Both the position numbers and the translations under genes were made by a program. From Sebastes aleutianus (taxonomy: Eukaryota; Chordata; Actinopteri; Perciformes; Sebastidae): 64,000 nucleotides of DNA. The notes under the pieces are model-generated. The model ran no database searches. It worked only from the letters and a program-made list of their open reading frames with translations, and was not told where the DNA came from. Of this stretch, positions 37,301 to 49,304 are shown piece after piece. How positions within the stretch are numbered: the stretch's first letter is position 1; every line of letters starts with the position of its first letter. Location of the stretch: positions 25,379,315 through 25,443,314 of the forward strand of contig CAKAKS010000039.1 of NCBI GenBank assembly GCA_916700875.1, written 5' to 3'.

Positions 37301-37759
37301 ACAAATGCAACATTCACAGTCACTTAATTGATCGGTTCATACATTGCAAGCACCACTCAGGGCCTCACTCAGACCATCAGCTCCTCCATTTAAATACATC
37401 TTTACTACCCTTCTTTGAGGAAATATCATGGATCATGATTTTACTTTTTAGATTGGCTCATCTTTACAAAGACTTTCATGAACCGTCTGTGCCTGATCTT
37501 TGGCAGTGGCTGAAATCTGTTCCAAAGAAACTGCAGGTAAATGCTCCGCTGTGTAGTTTCCTCCAACTGAACTGTGACAATTTGTCGATTTTTAAGCTAC
37601 AAAACCTCAAGTGCTTTATTTGTGTTTATCATAAACATCTGAGCATTGTCAGAGTTAGGTGATGGTACAGTATTCCTGTGTGCACACACTTACCTTGTCA
37701 TATTTAGAGATGATTTCAGCGCGTTCCTCTGCTATCAATGTCTCTATGTCCTTCTTCAT
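28398..37759 (-). CDS. usp6nl: USP6NL/RN-tre-like TBC-domain RabGAP
   Basis: Thirteen coding exons join in phase to 804 codons: 37759-37694, 36999-36914, 36701-36662, 36562-36482, 36118-36011, 35897-35788, 34334-34286, 32100-31980, 31039-30945, 30718-30653, 30508-30409, 30000-29848, 29737-28398. The N-terminus (AEERAEIISKYDK; KIDPWEDADYNLYKVTDRFG) matches USP6NL. The TBC domain (about 97-300) has the arginine finger Arg149 in IDLDVNRTF and the glutamine finger Gln186 in YCQG, so catalytic GAP activity is expected. RN-tre acts on Rab5/Rab43-type GTPases in endocytosis. The C-terminal half is proline-rich and disordered, with WPPPYEPPP (a WW-binding type motif), SQYDN and PPPP runs, and ends SVTF. 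I see no PxxDY Eps8 site. Exon 1 start: ATG 37759 follows an in-frame stop if the 53071 exon is used. It could be a teleost paralogue rather than strict usp6nl. Confidence 0.9.
31040..31979 (-). other. RabGAP intron with a poly(A)-tailed insertion
   Basis: Bases 31320-31552 end in AATAAAAAGTTTCC plus an A run of 13, and look like the 3' end of a retroposed (LINE-type) sequence on the plus strand. The source family is not identified. The rest shows nothing. Confidence 0.4.
32101..34285 (-). other. RabGAP intron containing a hAT/module composite
   Basis: It contains a short (CA)n at 32181-32199, a CT-rich stretch, and the hAT-family copy plus adjoining module at about 32940-33760. The rest of the intron shows no gene. 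Confidence 0.7.
32940..33760 (-). mobile_element. GGGCTGTCAA-family hAT copy plus 175-bp module
   Basis: Reading the minus strand from 33760, a ~175-bp module (GGTCAGACACAATGATGATT to TGTCTCAACTA) is followed at about 33584 by the hAT-family sequence (GGGCTCTCAATCGATTAAAA, GTGATTATCATAAAGTGGGC, GGGGAGACTCGTTGGTACCC, AAACCTAAGG). The same order of module and element occurs at 46937-47814 on the plus strand. The distal inverted terminus is lost near 32940. Confidence 0.8.
34335..35787 (-). other. RabGAP intron with (TG)n runs
   Basis: A 1453-bp intron. (TG)n microsatellites lie at 34598-34624 and 35498-35517. No other element is recognised. Confidence 0.75.
37000..37693 (-). other. RabGAP intron between first two coding exons
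   Basis: A 694-bp AT-rich intron without recognisable features. Confidence 0.75.
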
Positions 37760-40700
37760 GTCAGAATCTGGAGGAAAGCAAAGAAAAATAACATTCATAA
37801 TTATCATAATTGGCATAAACCACATTAATGGAGGAAGATGAGAGATGATCACATACTTTTAATCTACTGAATCTATAAATGGACACTTTTTTTCTGACTG
37901 AACTTATTGTTTTAGCTCAATGAGTTTATTAACATGAGATTTATTAATAGGATCTGCTCAAGTTGAGGTCAGAGTGCAGGTCAACTACAGAACATTTGAG
38001 GTGGTGGCATCTTACCCCTTCAGATGAAAAAGACCACATCTCCATACATCTCACCATCAAATCAACTTAATATAACAAACGTTCTTACTTCACCAAAACC
38101 CAAAACGAACAGTAGCACATCTGACAATTTATACAAATTGCTGTTCTTTAAAAGTAGGCTCGGCGTAGCATGCTCGAGTCTATAAGGAGCCACAGTGTGA
38201 AGACACAAGCCACAAGGCCATCAGCAACTTCCTGTTAGTGTGGCCAGAGCTTCAGCTGACAAAACGGTCAGTGTTATAACAGCTCGAGTTCACAGATTCT
38301 CAGTGTGAAGTTACGATTAGTGGTATTACTGAACAATACTCTGCTATTTTGTTAAAGAAATAATAGTCACAACATTCAAAAGTGTATTTTATGTATTACT
38401 GGGAATTGTATAGTGCCCTTTAAAAAGGATGCTGACTTTGAGTCACTTGGTTAACAAGCAGTGGTACGCAAAAAGAAAAAAAGTTCGACCTGATTAAGAT
38501 AGAGGATATGTTACATCTGACTGTCACTGGCTGTCAAGGGCTTAAGATAGTCTGTTTCGCACCTTCCAAATGTGTCTAAATTTCAGGCTGTATATGCAAA
38601 ATAATTTGTCTGATAAGGCCAGCTCAGGTCAGACTGCGAGTGGATCAGAACGGTTTAGCTTTCCAACCGTTTTCCCTCTCTTGATTTTGTATAAAATACT
38701 GTGTAAAACAACCCAACAATCCTCTGGTGTGTTTCCAGACTCATACGGGTTTATTACTTTGTGATCAATAATCAGTTTAAACCTTGAACCACTGGAAAAA
38801 ATGACATAAAGAAAGAAAAAAAACATGTACATTTTCGATCTGTGTGTCATTCGAGAGTTAATCAGAAGCAGACAGTCACAGTAGGCCAGGGGTCATGTAA
38901 GGCAATGTATGAAATGTGACACACAGTGACACACAGTGACAGTCATGGGACTTTATGATTCTAGATGTGGGTGTACATCCGCATTGGTAATAACTCACAA
39001 TACTGAAGAAGCAAACAGACTGGCCTGAGCCCATGAGGACAGAAACAGAGAAGTGGTCTACCTGAGGCCAGACCAGAACTGTGATGCTCCTGGAGCCTCA
39101 GACACCCCCTCCCTTTTTCTCACAGTATAACCCCCCCCCTGACCCCCAACTGCCCCGCTAAGCCTGCCTCTAGCCTTAGCGGGGCTGATGAGCTCTGGCA
39201 GCAGGCTCGGCTTCTTTAGCAGTTGTCAGAGCTGAGAGAGAGAACAGCCTCACCTCTCGTTTACCAGGTCAGCATCTCAGAGTGATGTTTGGATATGAAG
39301 AATATGCCAGTTATGCTTAACAGGCACAGTGGAGGATGGGAGATAAAAGAAACCGATACAAGACCCAGGCCAGTCGCACCCTTTGAATGTACTGCAGGCA
39401 TTAAAGCAGCAGGGTTAAGGACCTCCTGCTAATCTGGTGTTTATTTTAAGCAACAATGTAGACAACAAGGCCTTTGTCATCACGCTGACACCTTAGGACA
39501 GATGCCCAAGCTAAGACAATTTAAATTAAAGTTGATGTCTTTCAACAGGCAGATGATAGGAGGAGCTACAGCATTTGACATCAAATGTAATCAACAAAAT
39601 GAGTTGTTAGTTGTGACAGTCCAAAACCAACATGATTTCCTTCAGTGTCTTCTGTTAGAAAAGGTCATACGTTATAAGGACAACTCTACAGCCCATTGCA
39701 ACAAATACCATGACTGAGGAATACTTTCACTGACGTTTCACAACATGTGTAGCCAGCTGAGGCCTCAGGCGCTATGTGTGTCTGGCATGCCTCGCAGCAA
39801 CAGGTGTGAAGGCACCTGCCGCCTCACACAAACGCCCTTTAACATTTCACCACAGACCCTTGTGCCTCGTGCTGCTGACCACGACATATTTTGTCTGAAA
39901 CGATTTACATTTACAGTACACAACATCATTTACACCGTGGATCCACTGACAGATAAGTTAAAAAGGGTAGGTCATTGGTTGGCTCAGATGTGATAGCTCT
40001 CTCCACATCTTTCTACATTTACTGTCTTAGTAAGTTTAACTAAACTAGAAGTAGGAATTTCATTTTATACAAATGTGAGAGAAAAAAGAGATAAGGTAAA
40101 CGCACAGGACGGTAAGTGAGAGAGCCAAACTGAAGCTTTATTTTATGCTTCTTCATCAGGTACCAAGTCTCATAACCATAAAACCCCAGCATCCAGTCTT
40201 CTCCATCAAAACAACAGCTGCGTCTCTTGTCTAACAGGTGGAGAGTGAAACCACCAGACCACTGAACAAATGGCCTCTGCTGTTCTATGCTTTCCTTTTT
40301 ACAATTTCCCTTTTCTAGTCCATCTCAGGTCAAACTATTTCAGTTTTTCTGAGGCGTCGGGCATATTTTTCTGAGCAGCTGAGTAAGCAGCCTGCGAGGC
40401 GAAGCCCATTAACATGGCTCTAACATTGCCTGTATCATATGATGAGGGGGGGAAAAGCCTGCATAGTACTTTACATTCACAAGTCTGCTGTGACAAGAAG
40501 AGATTAGGTAAAGATAAAGCTGGAGATCGGTTACTTTCTGTATGTTACTGCCCTCTCAAGGGGTGGAAAGTATTACAATGATGTCTGAACTACAGAAATG
40601 TTTTACATTAGAATTGATGTGAAAAGTTGTGTTGAAAGCCCGCTGGTGTCTGCTGTTTATTTGAATATATACGGCTTATAAAGACTAAATAGGGGGCATA

Positions 40701-42982
40701 AAGGTAAGTGTTACCTTAAAGATATTTTAGTTAACAAATGGATACCACCAGGCCAATAATTAGGGCTGTGTTTACGCTGACGGTCATCATCATCATAAAA
40801 TAAGCTTATTTTCTTTCCCTGGCTATAATTGTCATTTCACAGATGAATAATGGTACCAAGTCAAAACATGGCCACACATGACTGGCTAGAGTTGTGAGAC
40901 CTATTCTAAGCAACACATGTCTAACTTCAAGTCTGTGGGGGGGGCCTTGAACTTAGTCATGATAGTCTGAAAGAATAAAACAGAGATGTTTTTCATTCAT
41001 GCAGCATGTGAGCTTGTTTTCAATCAAGTATCTACTAGGTAAATTAGTGTCAGAGGTCTGTTATGCTTCATCTTTAGGTTCCAGCTGCTCACTTCCTGTG
41101 TTGAGTCTCCTGGCTGCTGATAGTATTGTGTCGGGGCCAGGAAGAAAAGGAAACCAGTGACCGCCACTCCTACAACAACAGGTTCAATGAGAACTGCAAC
41201 AAGACTGTGACAACAAAAATGGGTCCAACCGAGGAAAACCCTTTTTACGGATAAAGCTTCAAATTATCCAGACGTTGGCGTTTTGGAGTCAGCAAGAAAA
41301 GACATGAGTAATACCACAAAAGTGGTCAGTTCACATTAACACTACTGGTATTTTGCTTGTGAGTCACCAACACAGCTGAGGCCCACGGCCGCCCCTCCTC
41401 AATGGGGCGATCCGTCAAAGGCATTACATCTCGCGGTTGGCTCAAAGAAATGTACTTTGAACAGCTCTTTTTCAAGTGGTGGCTAGAAAGGTGGCTGGAT
41501 GTGGCGGGGATCAGGGTGTCAAACGGATGGAAGCTGGAGGGAAAAGAGTGAGTAAGCAGCAGAGAAGGTCACTGAGTGGGAGAGAAATCACGCAAATATA
41601 GTCAAACATCACACCTGGGGGAGTGTATAGTTAGTAGGGGTGGGTTAGAACAACTAGAGAGATAGAAGATGTAAGCTATTTACAGCTTTTAAGTAGATTA
41701 CAAGTGGAACATTTCAGATGGGAGGCAAGTCCAGAGACACCACATTAGGTATTCACATATTCCACATTTAAAAAAAATAGCAATCCTTTCGCATGTCTCT
41801 CATGAGGAGTAGGCGGATTGAGGCAGAGGTGGAGAGAAAGTGGTACGTGGGCTAGTTTAGACAGTGAGCAGACCGTGGGCCAGAGTAGCAGATAGACGCT
41901 GAATATGCAGTGAAAACCACTTTCCTGTATGGCTAAATTTTGATAACCTGCTTGCTTACAGCAGGATACAAGACGCTGAGCCTGGGGCCTAGATGACATC
42001 TTTTCCTGTTATGACATAGAGCTCTAAATCTAGCATGCGTATATAAGTTCTCAGTGCACTGTTGTAACCACATACAAGCTTGCACAGCACTCTGAATCAC
42101 ATCCAGCTTATAACATGGTTTTAAGCAGAGATGGGACAGTCAAAACTTCCCTTTTCTGATTTATCACCAAAATGTTCTTTCTCTTAATGTACTGCATCTT
42201 CGCACTGTGCTCAGTCTGGGTATGTGTCACGGATAAAGCCATCAGACTTTCATGAGGCATTATTAAATGTACAGGAAGTAAAGCTGTTTGCAGGTCTCAA
42301 AAACGTCTACACACGAAAATGTAAACTGATGACATCACACTGAAATGTAACACATATATTCTGCTGTATCCGTTTACTCTTTACCCCATTTCACTGGGAT
42401 GATAAAGTGTCCTCTTTTACATACACTTCTACATTTTCTTGATCCATAATCATCTCTCTTTTGGCGTATAATCAATCTTAATCTGGGCAGCAGTCGGAGT
42501 TAAGGCGGAAGATTATACAAGAGCAAAGTCAGAGTGACAGCCTGAGATTATAAAAGAAGTCTGGCAGTGGTCAACTAACTGTAGGAGCCTGGAAACTCTG
42601 AGTGCAGCGAGCAACACTGGACTGATAGTAAGGGGCGTGTATTTACTATGTGTGTGTATGTAAAGTATGTGTGTATCAGTAGGCAGACGTCTCGAGCTGA
42701 AAAACCCTCAAGTGAAACTACATCAGGGGTGGAAAGTTTATACCAACCGAACGAAGGACAGAAATAAGTTTTTCATCCTACTTACAGGTTGATTGAAACC
42801 CCCAAGGGACAGATTTATCTAATTCTAAGAGCTGATCAAATTTTCATGGAGCATCTTCTTTGCGGCTGGCACTCAAAACCCCGCTGCTGGCGTGACGAAG
42901 GAGAAGACGACAGATGTTTGGTTCCTTTTTACCACTGAATGATTAGTCAATGTGGCGTGGTCAGCCAAAGGACGCTCTGGCT

Positions 42983-43005
42983 CCGAGATCAGACGAGTTC
43001 GGGCC
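42983..43005 (-). repeat. 5S rRNA-like fragment
   Basis: The minus strand reads GGCCCGAACTCGTCTGATCT then CGG, close to the internal part of vertebrate 5S rRNA (CGATCTCGTCTGATCTCGG). Flanks do not extend the match convincingly, so it is a pseudogene scrap or part of a 5S-derived SINE, not a working gene. Confidence 0.4.
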
Positions 43006-43329
43006 ATGCACTCATTCAACCGGGTTAACCTCACGGAGCATACTCCCATACCGTGCCTCTACTGTCATACATCTGTGTCCTTTATTATTAGTATGTTTCT
43101 CTATTCTGCACACGCTCAGATTAACTGAAATTACAACCCACCAATCACCAAAGGCAACTACAAAAATTCTTATAATTCTTATTTTGATGATATATTTACT
43201 AAAGATATATTCTACTTACATTTGCACAGCAGAGATATCTTTAATTCTATTTGACTGTATTTTTTATTTCTTTTATCTAGATAAAAGTAGTAGTTGGTAT
43301 ATAGAGATTTGTAAATACGGTGTTTTTTT

Positions 43330-43497
43330 GTACTTACCTTGTGTCGTTTGTGTGAGTGACGTACGTTTTTGTGATTTATGTAAATTGCTGCTGTAACACA
43401 TACATTTTCCTTTGGGGATCAATAAAGTCAATCAATCTATCTATCTATCTATCTATCTATCCATCCATCTATCTATCTATCTATATATATATATACT
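43330..43497 (+). repeat. LINE-type 3' tail followed by (TATC)n
   Basis: TTTGGGGATCAATAAAGTCA is a widespread fish LINE/SINE 3' end. It runs straight into about 60 bases of ATCT/TATC tetranucleotide repeat (43436-43484) and a short (TA)n. Confidence 0.7.
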
Positions 43498-45094
43498 GTA
43501 CACATTATCACATGCCTTTCATTTTTATGTGATTGAGTAATTTACTGTCTGTAATTTACGCTGGTGGTAGGTAATTATTTCAGTAATTACTGCAATTCAA
43601 TTCACAGCAATGAACTTCAAAGAATGTATTGTAATGCGCACTATGTCATCATGCCAGTCATTACATTAGCTTAACGCTGTAGGCTCGTGGTGATTGTGGA
43701 GAACAAGCATATCGTTCCAGCTCAGAGAAGGAAGGAGGCTAACAAGCGACCACATGGCTCTAATTTCCACATGAAGAAGTCTGAAGTCCCAGATGGCTCC
43801 AGTTTTTTAATGGGTGTCAGGCACACAGTGTGTGTGCATGTAAGCATACCCAAAAGAAGCAGAGAGAAATAGAAATGGGATTTCGCTCGAGGAGGCGGTT
43901 TCTTTATTTCCAGCAGGGGCAAGCTGTGGAAATTAATAAGAAAATGTTACAGATTTCTTTGTGCTTTGTGCTGTTAAAGTAGCTCCTTCTTTTTCACCCA
44001 TCTTTTGTTAATTTCCTCTCAACGCAACGCTGATTTGGCAGTTGAAAACAAAGTCACTTTATAAAAAGGGAGCCCTTCAGAGACTGAGAGTATCACCAAG
44101 TTGCCCCACAGGAAATCTAAGTTGGCTGGTGATGTTCAACAGCCGTCTCTTTCTTTAAAGAGAGGTATGGAGTCCAGATGGAACTTCAGACTTCAGAGAT
44201 AGAGTGAAGCTTCTCGACCTGGATAGCTGTAGGCTGTAGGCTCTAGTGTAAGCCAGAGTGTGATTCATTATCAGTGCATAATACACAATTGTGAGTAACT
44301 GGTATAAAAACCACGTACTAGGTTTTATCTAGTTTGCCACCTTCAAGCATGTTGCTTGTGATGATCAATCATTACATATACAACAAATGACGTGTATATG
44401 TAAAACACTTCAATACCATCAGCTTCCAGACAGTAAGAAGGATGCAAATGTCAAAGCCCCATGCTACCAAACATGTGTTTTGCAGGTGTGATGGTGGACA
44501 ATGGCCAATTGTTTACCCTTATATCCCAGTGGTTCCTCTCAGGAATGGTACATTCTGTATAGTGGCTACTCACTCACAGCAAAGCATGACGAACAGTGTG
44601 CTAACTTAATCTAGTCTTGACTGGGTTGAAGCAACCACGGAAACTAAATAAACTCATATACTGAACTTTATGTTAAATGCATTCAAACGGCCCCGATGGA
44701 GCTGACCATGGATGTATAAAGAGAACGGAGCTGACGGGAGAGCTAGCGACGGACTTGGAGAAGTTAGCGGAAGTATACACGTGTGACTGAGGGAACAAAG
44801 GGAACTGTATATACAAAATACATATATGGAAATAAGATTGATTGGATTACATTCACCAGAAGTATAAAACATTACATGTCCCTTATAAATTAAAAAGAAA
44901 ATACCACTAATTTGTGAGGGAAATGTCTTTTTCCTTATAGTTTTGGGTTACTGGAAAACATTTAATAAACGATTGCTGACAATGACTGATATATTTGACT
45001 TCAGGACATCTCTCACTACATACATGCTGCAAATCAAAACATTTTACTGTATTAATTAACTAGAAGTGAATGATTCAACTTTTTCCCATGGTCT

Positions 45095-45265
45095 AGTTTT
45101 AAAAAAAGTTAACAAAAATTGCAATAAATCGTAATATCGAATCGCAATACTTGTAGAATCGCTACTACTTAAAAATCGCAATACATATCAAATCGGCACC
45201 CAAGTATTGTGATAGTATCGAATCGGAAGATAGGTGTATCCTCCCAGTCCTATATAAACTAGGGA
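45095..45265. mobile_element. Decayed hAT-type fragment with repeated ATCGAATCG words
   Basis: Contains CGTAATATCGAATCGCAATA, ATCAAATCGGCACCCAAGTA and TATCGAATCGGAAGATAGGT, the kind of text found in fish hAT MITEs. Ends with CCCAGTCCTATA. Boundaries are unclear. Confidence 0.4.
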
Positions 45266-46533
45266 ATTGGCTCATTAGGAACGGGGACAAGAATGATACC
45301 AAATTAGGCCAATGAGAGAAAACTGCTGGGAAGCGTTGAAGGCCGGCCACTACAGTAAGTCTCCTTAACAAGAGATTCCTTGTCTTTCTTGCTGTCTGAG
45401 TCTCTCTTTCCTCTGTCTCCCTCCGATTCTTTTGTACGCTGTAGGGTTTGTGTTTATGCATGGAAAATAGCAGCGACACAGAGACTGTGTGACCCAAGGG
45501 CGAAACATCCAGAGAACAGGGACTGGGGAAAAAGCACATGGCTCAGAATAGCTTGATGTCCCCAAGGGGCTTCTTTTCTGTCCTTGCTCCTACTCTGCAT
45601 TACCACTGTCGCTCTGCCTTAACGTAGCGCATAGAACACAGATTCACCAACAACACTCACCATTACAAACATTTTCCCCCATAACAAAGGAAATAACAAG
45701 TCTGAGTCTGAGGAAGGAGAGCTCTCTATCACTTCACCCTGCATCTGACCCGGCCTGAGAACCGTCTCTGGTCCTTGCTGATGCTGCTGCCTCCCCTATT
45801 ACCTGGGGGGAGGAGGGGCTGGGGAGGGAGTGGGGGGGCTGATCTAAATATAACAATGACCACACAAAGTTTTAGATGCTGGAGTCGCAGGCCAGCTAGA
45901 GAGGCCTTGTTTCCCAGAGTGGCAGCACATTTTTCGAGGGGTGGTATGAGGAGGACAGGAATGTCAAGGGAACAGTATTCATAAACACAAAACCACAGGA
46001 CCCTGCTGAGAAAGCCACATTCTCATAAACGGATCCTCTTCGATGCAGTCATAATACCAGCAGTGAAGCTAGAGGAAAAGCTCTCATCTAGACTTTAAAT
46101 AACTAGTGCTATTACATTTACAAACCAGCACTATTACATTATAAAATCCTTGTAAATTCATATTTGAATGTGAAGTTGAACGACCAATAATGCATCGTTT
46201 AGAATTGCACAAGGGGAATGCACAATATTTAGGGAAGTTATGCAACCTCCCGCTGACTGTCAGGTTATTTTTAAGTTCCAGCTTGTATCTAACCATTTTC
46301 AAAAACATCCTTACAAACTTCTCAAATCTTCCTCCTTCACTGCACCGAGATGCAAATGCCCACAGCCCTGGTCAACAAGCGCACAATAACATGAAATCTA
46401 ATACTCAATGTTTGTGTACTACAAACCCTGCACCGCATCACAGCACAGCACAGCACGGCACAGCACCGGTTCTTCCAATGCCAAACTGATTAAATAATTA
46501 AAAAAGGTGAACACATAGAGAGCGTGTTGTTAC

Positions 46534-47814
46534 TGGGGCTTTCAATCGATTAAAATATTTAATCGCGTGATAGTCCATGGTTAATCGCCATTATCGCAAA
46601 TTATTCACACATTTTTTATCTGTTCAAAATGTACCTTAAAAAGGTAGATTATTCAAGTATTTAATACTACTTTAATACAATACTCAACATGGGAGTGGGC
46701 AAATATGCTTGCTTTATGCAAATGTATGTATATATTTATAATGGGAAATCAATTAACAACACAAAACAATGACAGATACTGTCCAGAAACCCTCACAGGT
46801 ACTGCATTTAGCATAAAAATGTTATATGTTCAAATCATAACATGGCAAACTCAAGCCCAACAGGCAACGCCAGCTGTCAGTGTGTCAGTGTGCTGACTTG
46901 ACTATGACTTGCCCCAAACTGCATGTGATTATCATAAAGTGGTCAGACATAATGATGATTCCTTGCATCTACTTTAAAAGTCCCTCTGTAGTTTCTCTAC
47001 CACAAGCCAGAGTTTCTCTGTGGTGTCAAATCGGACTTTTACAACTAAGTAAGAATTCTCTGCGTCAACACGTATTTACTAAAATAGACTAAACGCATGT
47101 GTGTCTCAACTATGGGCTATCAATTGATTAAAATATTTAATCGTGATTAATCGCATGATTGTCCATAGTTAATTGCGATTAATCACACATTTTTTATCTG
47201 TTCAAAATGTACCTTAAAGGGAAATTTGTCAAGTATTTAATACTCTTATCAACATGGGAGTGGACAAATATGCTTGCTTTATGCAAATGTATGTATATAT
47301 TTATTACTGGAAATCAATTAACAACACAAAACAATGACAAATATTGTCCAGAAACCCTCACAGGTACTGCATTTAGCATAGAAAATATGCTCAGATCATA
47401 ACATGGCAAACTCAAGCCCAACAGGCAACTCTAACTTGCCCCAAACTGCATGTGATGATCATAAAGTGGGACTGTCTGTAAAGGGGAGACTCGTGGGTAC
47501 CCAGAGAACCCATTTTCATTCACATATCCTGAGGTCAGAGGTCAAGGGACCCCTTTGAACATGGCCATGCCTGTTTTGCCTCGCCAAAATTTAGCATATA
47601 CTGTAGTTTGGAGCGTTATTTAGCCTCCTTCGCGACAACCTAGTATGACATGGTTCCTTAGATTTTCTAGTTTCACATTATGCCAGTATCTTCACTCTAA
47701 AACTGAGCCCGTCACAACCTAAGAATCAAAAGCTGCATTGTTGTGTTAAAGAACAGTGGCGTTTAAAATCATTTTCCTTAATGCGTTATTCTTGCGTTAA
47801 CTTTGACAGCCCTA
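46534..47814 (+). mobile_element. Composite hAT element with perfect 8-bp target duplication
   Basis: The whole 1281-bp block is flanked by GTTGTTAC at 46526-46533 and 47815-47822, the 8-bp duplication expected of hAT transposition. Part A (46534-46937) is the left half of a GGGCTxTCAATCGATTAAA element. It is followed by a ~172-bp foreign module (46937-47112), then part B (47112-47814), a nearly full copy of the same family ending CTTTGACAGCCCTA. Only the left end of A and the right end of B adjoin the duplication. No transposase is encoded. Confidence 0.85.
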
Positions 47815-48423
47815 GTTGTTACCCAATGAGAAAGACCCAACCAGGGCCAAAGTCAGCTGATCTCTAGTCAAAAGCTGAGCAGAAATGATGCTAGGTTCAC
47901 TGATGCACACACTTCACTGGTGATTTAGTTATCATAGTTTTCATGTTCATATTATGCTTAGAAGCACAGATTGTACATGGAAGAGGCGCAGCCTTACACC
48001 AGAGGGAAACTGTAATGCGTGATTCAGCAGCACAAAGACTGGAGGTTAAGTCTATGGGTTAAGTATTTGGAGCAAAAACAAATCTGAAGTGGCATCTAAA
48101 GAAGACACAAACTAGAGACAATAATAGAGGGGAAATTCCAAGTCAGCCCAATTTAGCCTTTATACAAATGCCAAAAGACAAACAACAATCTGGGCTATTA
48201 TCCCATAGAGCTATCACTCTTCTCCTCAGTGGTGTATCAGTTTTCAGCCCGAGGGACAATGTACAGTGTCAACAGTAGTGTGGTTACACTACTATTATTT
48301 TACTCATGATAATAGATTTGCAAATTTCACACTAGTTCCTGGCAGAAGCTCACTCTACAGCTTGAATCAAATGAACCAACACATGGTGGTGCGGTGTGAT
48401 GATCATTTTGTGCAGCAAGAAGG

Positions 48424-48780
48424 GCTGCAACTATCTATTGTTTTCATTATCAACTAATCTATCATTGTATCGATTAATTGATTAATCATTTAGGTAATAA
48501 AATGTAACAAAAAGGTGAAAAATTCTCAAAACCATTTCCCAGATCCCAAGGTGACGTCTTCAAAGTGCTCGTTTTGTCTGACCACCAGTCCAAACCCAAA
48601 GATATTCAATTTAGATTGATATTAAAAAAAAGAGAAAAGCAGAAAATGATCACATTTGAAAAGCCCGAACCAGCGACAGTTTAGTGTTTTTATCTAGTTA
48701 AATTACTTCAATGATTTATCAATTATCAAACTTTTTTGACAGTTTTTTAATTTTCTGTTGATGGTCGAATCGTTCTAATC
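48424..48780 (+). mobile_element. MITE fragment, GGGCTGCAACTA family
   Basis: It begins GGGCTGCAACTATCTATTGT, contains AGGTGACGTCTTCAAAGTGC and AAAGATATTCA, and continues with ATTATCAAACTTTTTTGACA. This layout is that of a common fish MITE whose other end normally mirrors the start; here the mirror end is worn away. Confidence 0.6.
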
Positions 48781-48787
48781 ACTTTAG

Positions 48788-49304
48788 TAGGGATGCACTG
48801 ATACCATATCAGATATCGGGCCGATACTAACTCAGTACGGCTGGACAACATTTGGATCGGGTATCGGTGACAATGGGGCCGATCTATTCAACTCACTTCT
48901 ATGTTTAACATTATAGACTGGAATTTTAATTCCTGTTTAAGTTTTGACCAATTTGTTGCTGCATTAAAACGGGTTGTTAAGGTTTTAACACGTTCCTGTT
49001 AATTTTGAAGATTTTTAACAAGTTGCTGGTGTGTGTACTTATTATTTTAATAATAAATAACAATTCAGTAAATGTATCCATGTATTTATTTGTTACATTT
49101 TGTTTCACAGCATTAAGAAAGCAATGTTTAAGTCAAGCCTGATGTTGCCTTACACATAACTGAATGATCCCAGTCACTTCCACACAGTGAGGCATACAGC
49201 TTATTAATTAAACACTGGTATCGGATCGGTACTCTGTATCGGCCGATACCCAAAGCCCAGGTAACGCTCCTGGTATTGGGACTGAAAAAGTCGGTGCATC
49301 CCTA
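48788..49304. mobile_element. hAT-like MITE, TAGGGATGCACxGATAC termini
   Basis: It starts TAGGGATGCACTGATACC and ends AAAGTCGGTGCATCCCTA. Inside both ends are TATCGG/CCGATA words (AGATATCGGGCCGATAC and CTGTATCGGCCGATACCC). The flanks CACTTTAG and ACCATTAG match at 5 of 8 positions, consistent with an old target duplication. Confidence 0.8.

Noticed and set aside
42950..43396. 148-codon plus-strand frame
   Set aside because: It spans the 5S-like scrap and a LINE-type 3' tail, and is not conserved-looking protein.
45165..45539. 124-codon minus-strand frame
   Set aside because: It partly overlaps a decayed hAT fragment, with no domain recognised and no splice context.
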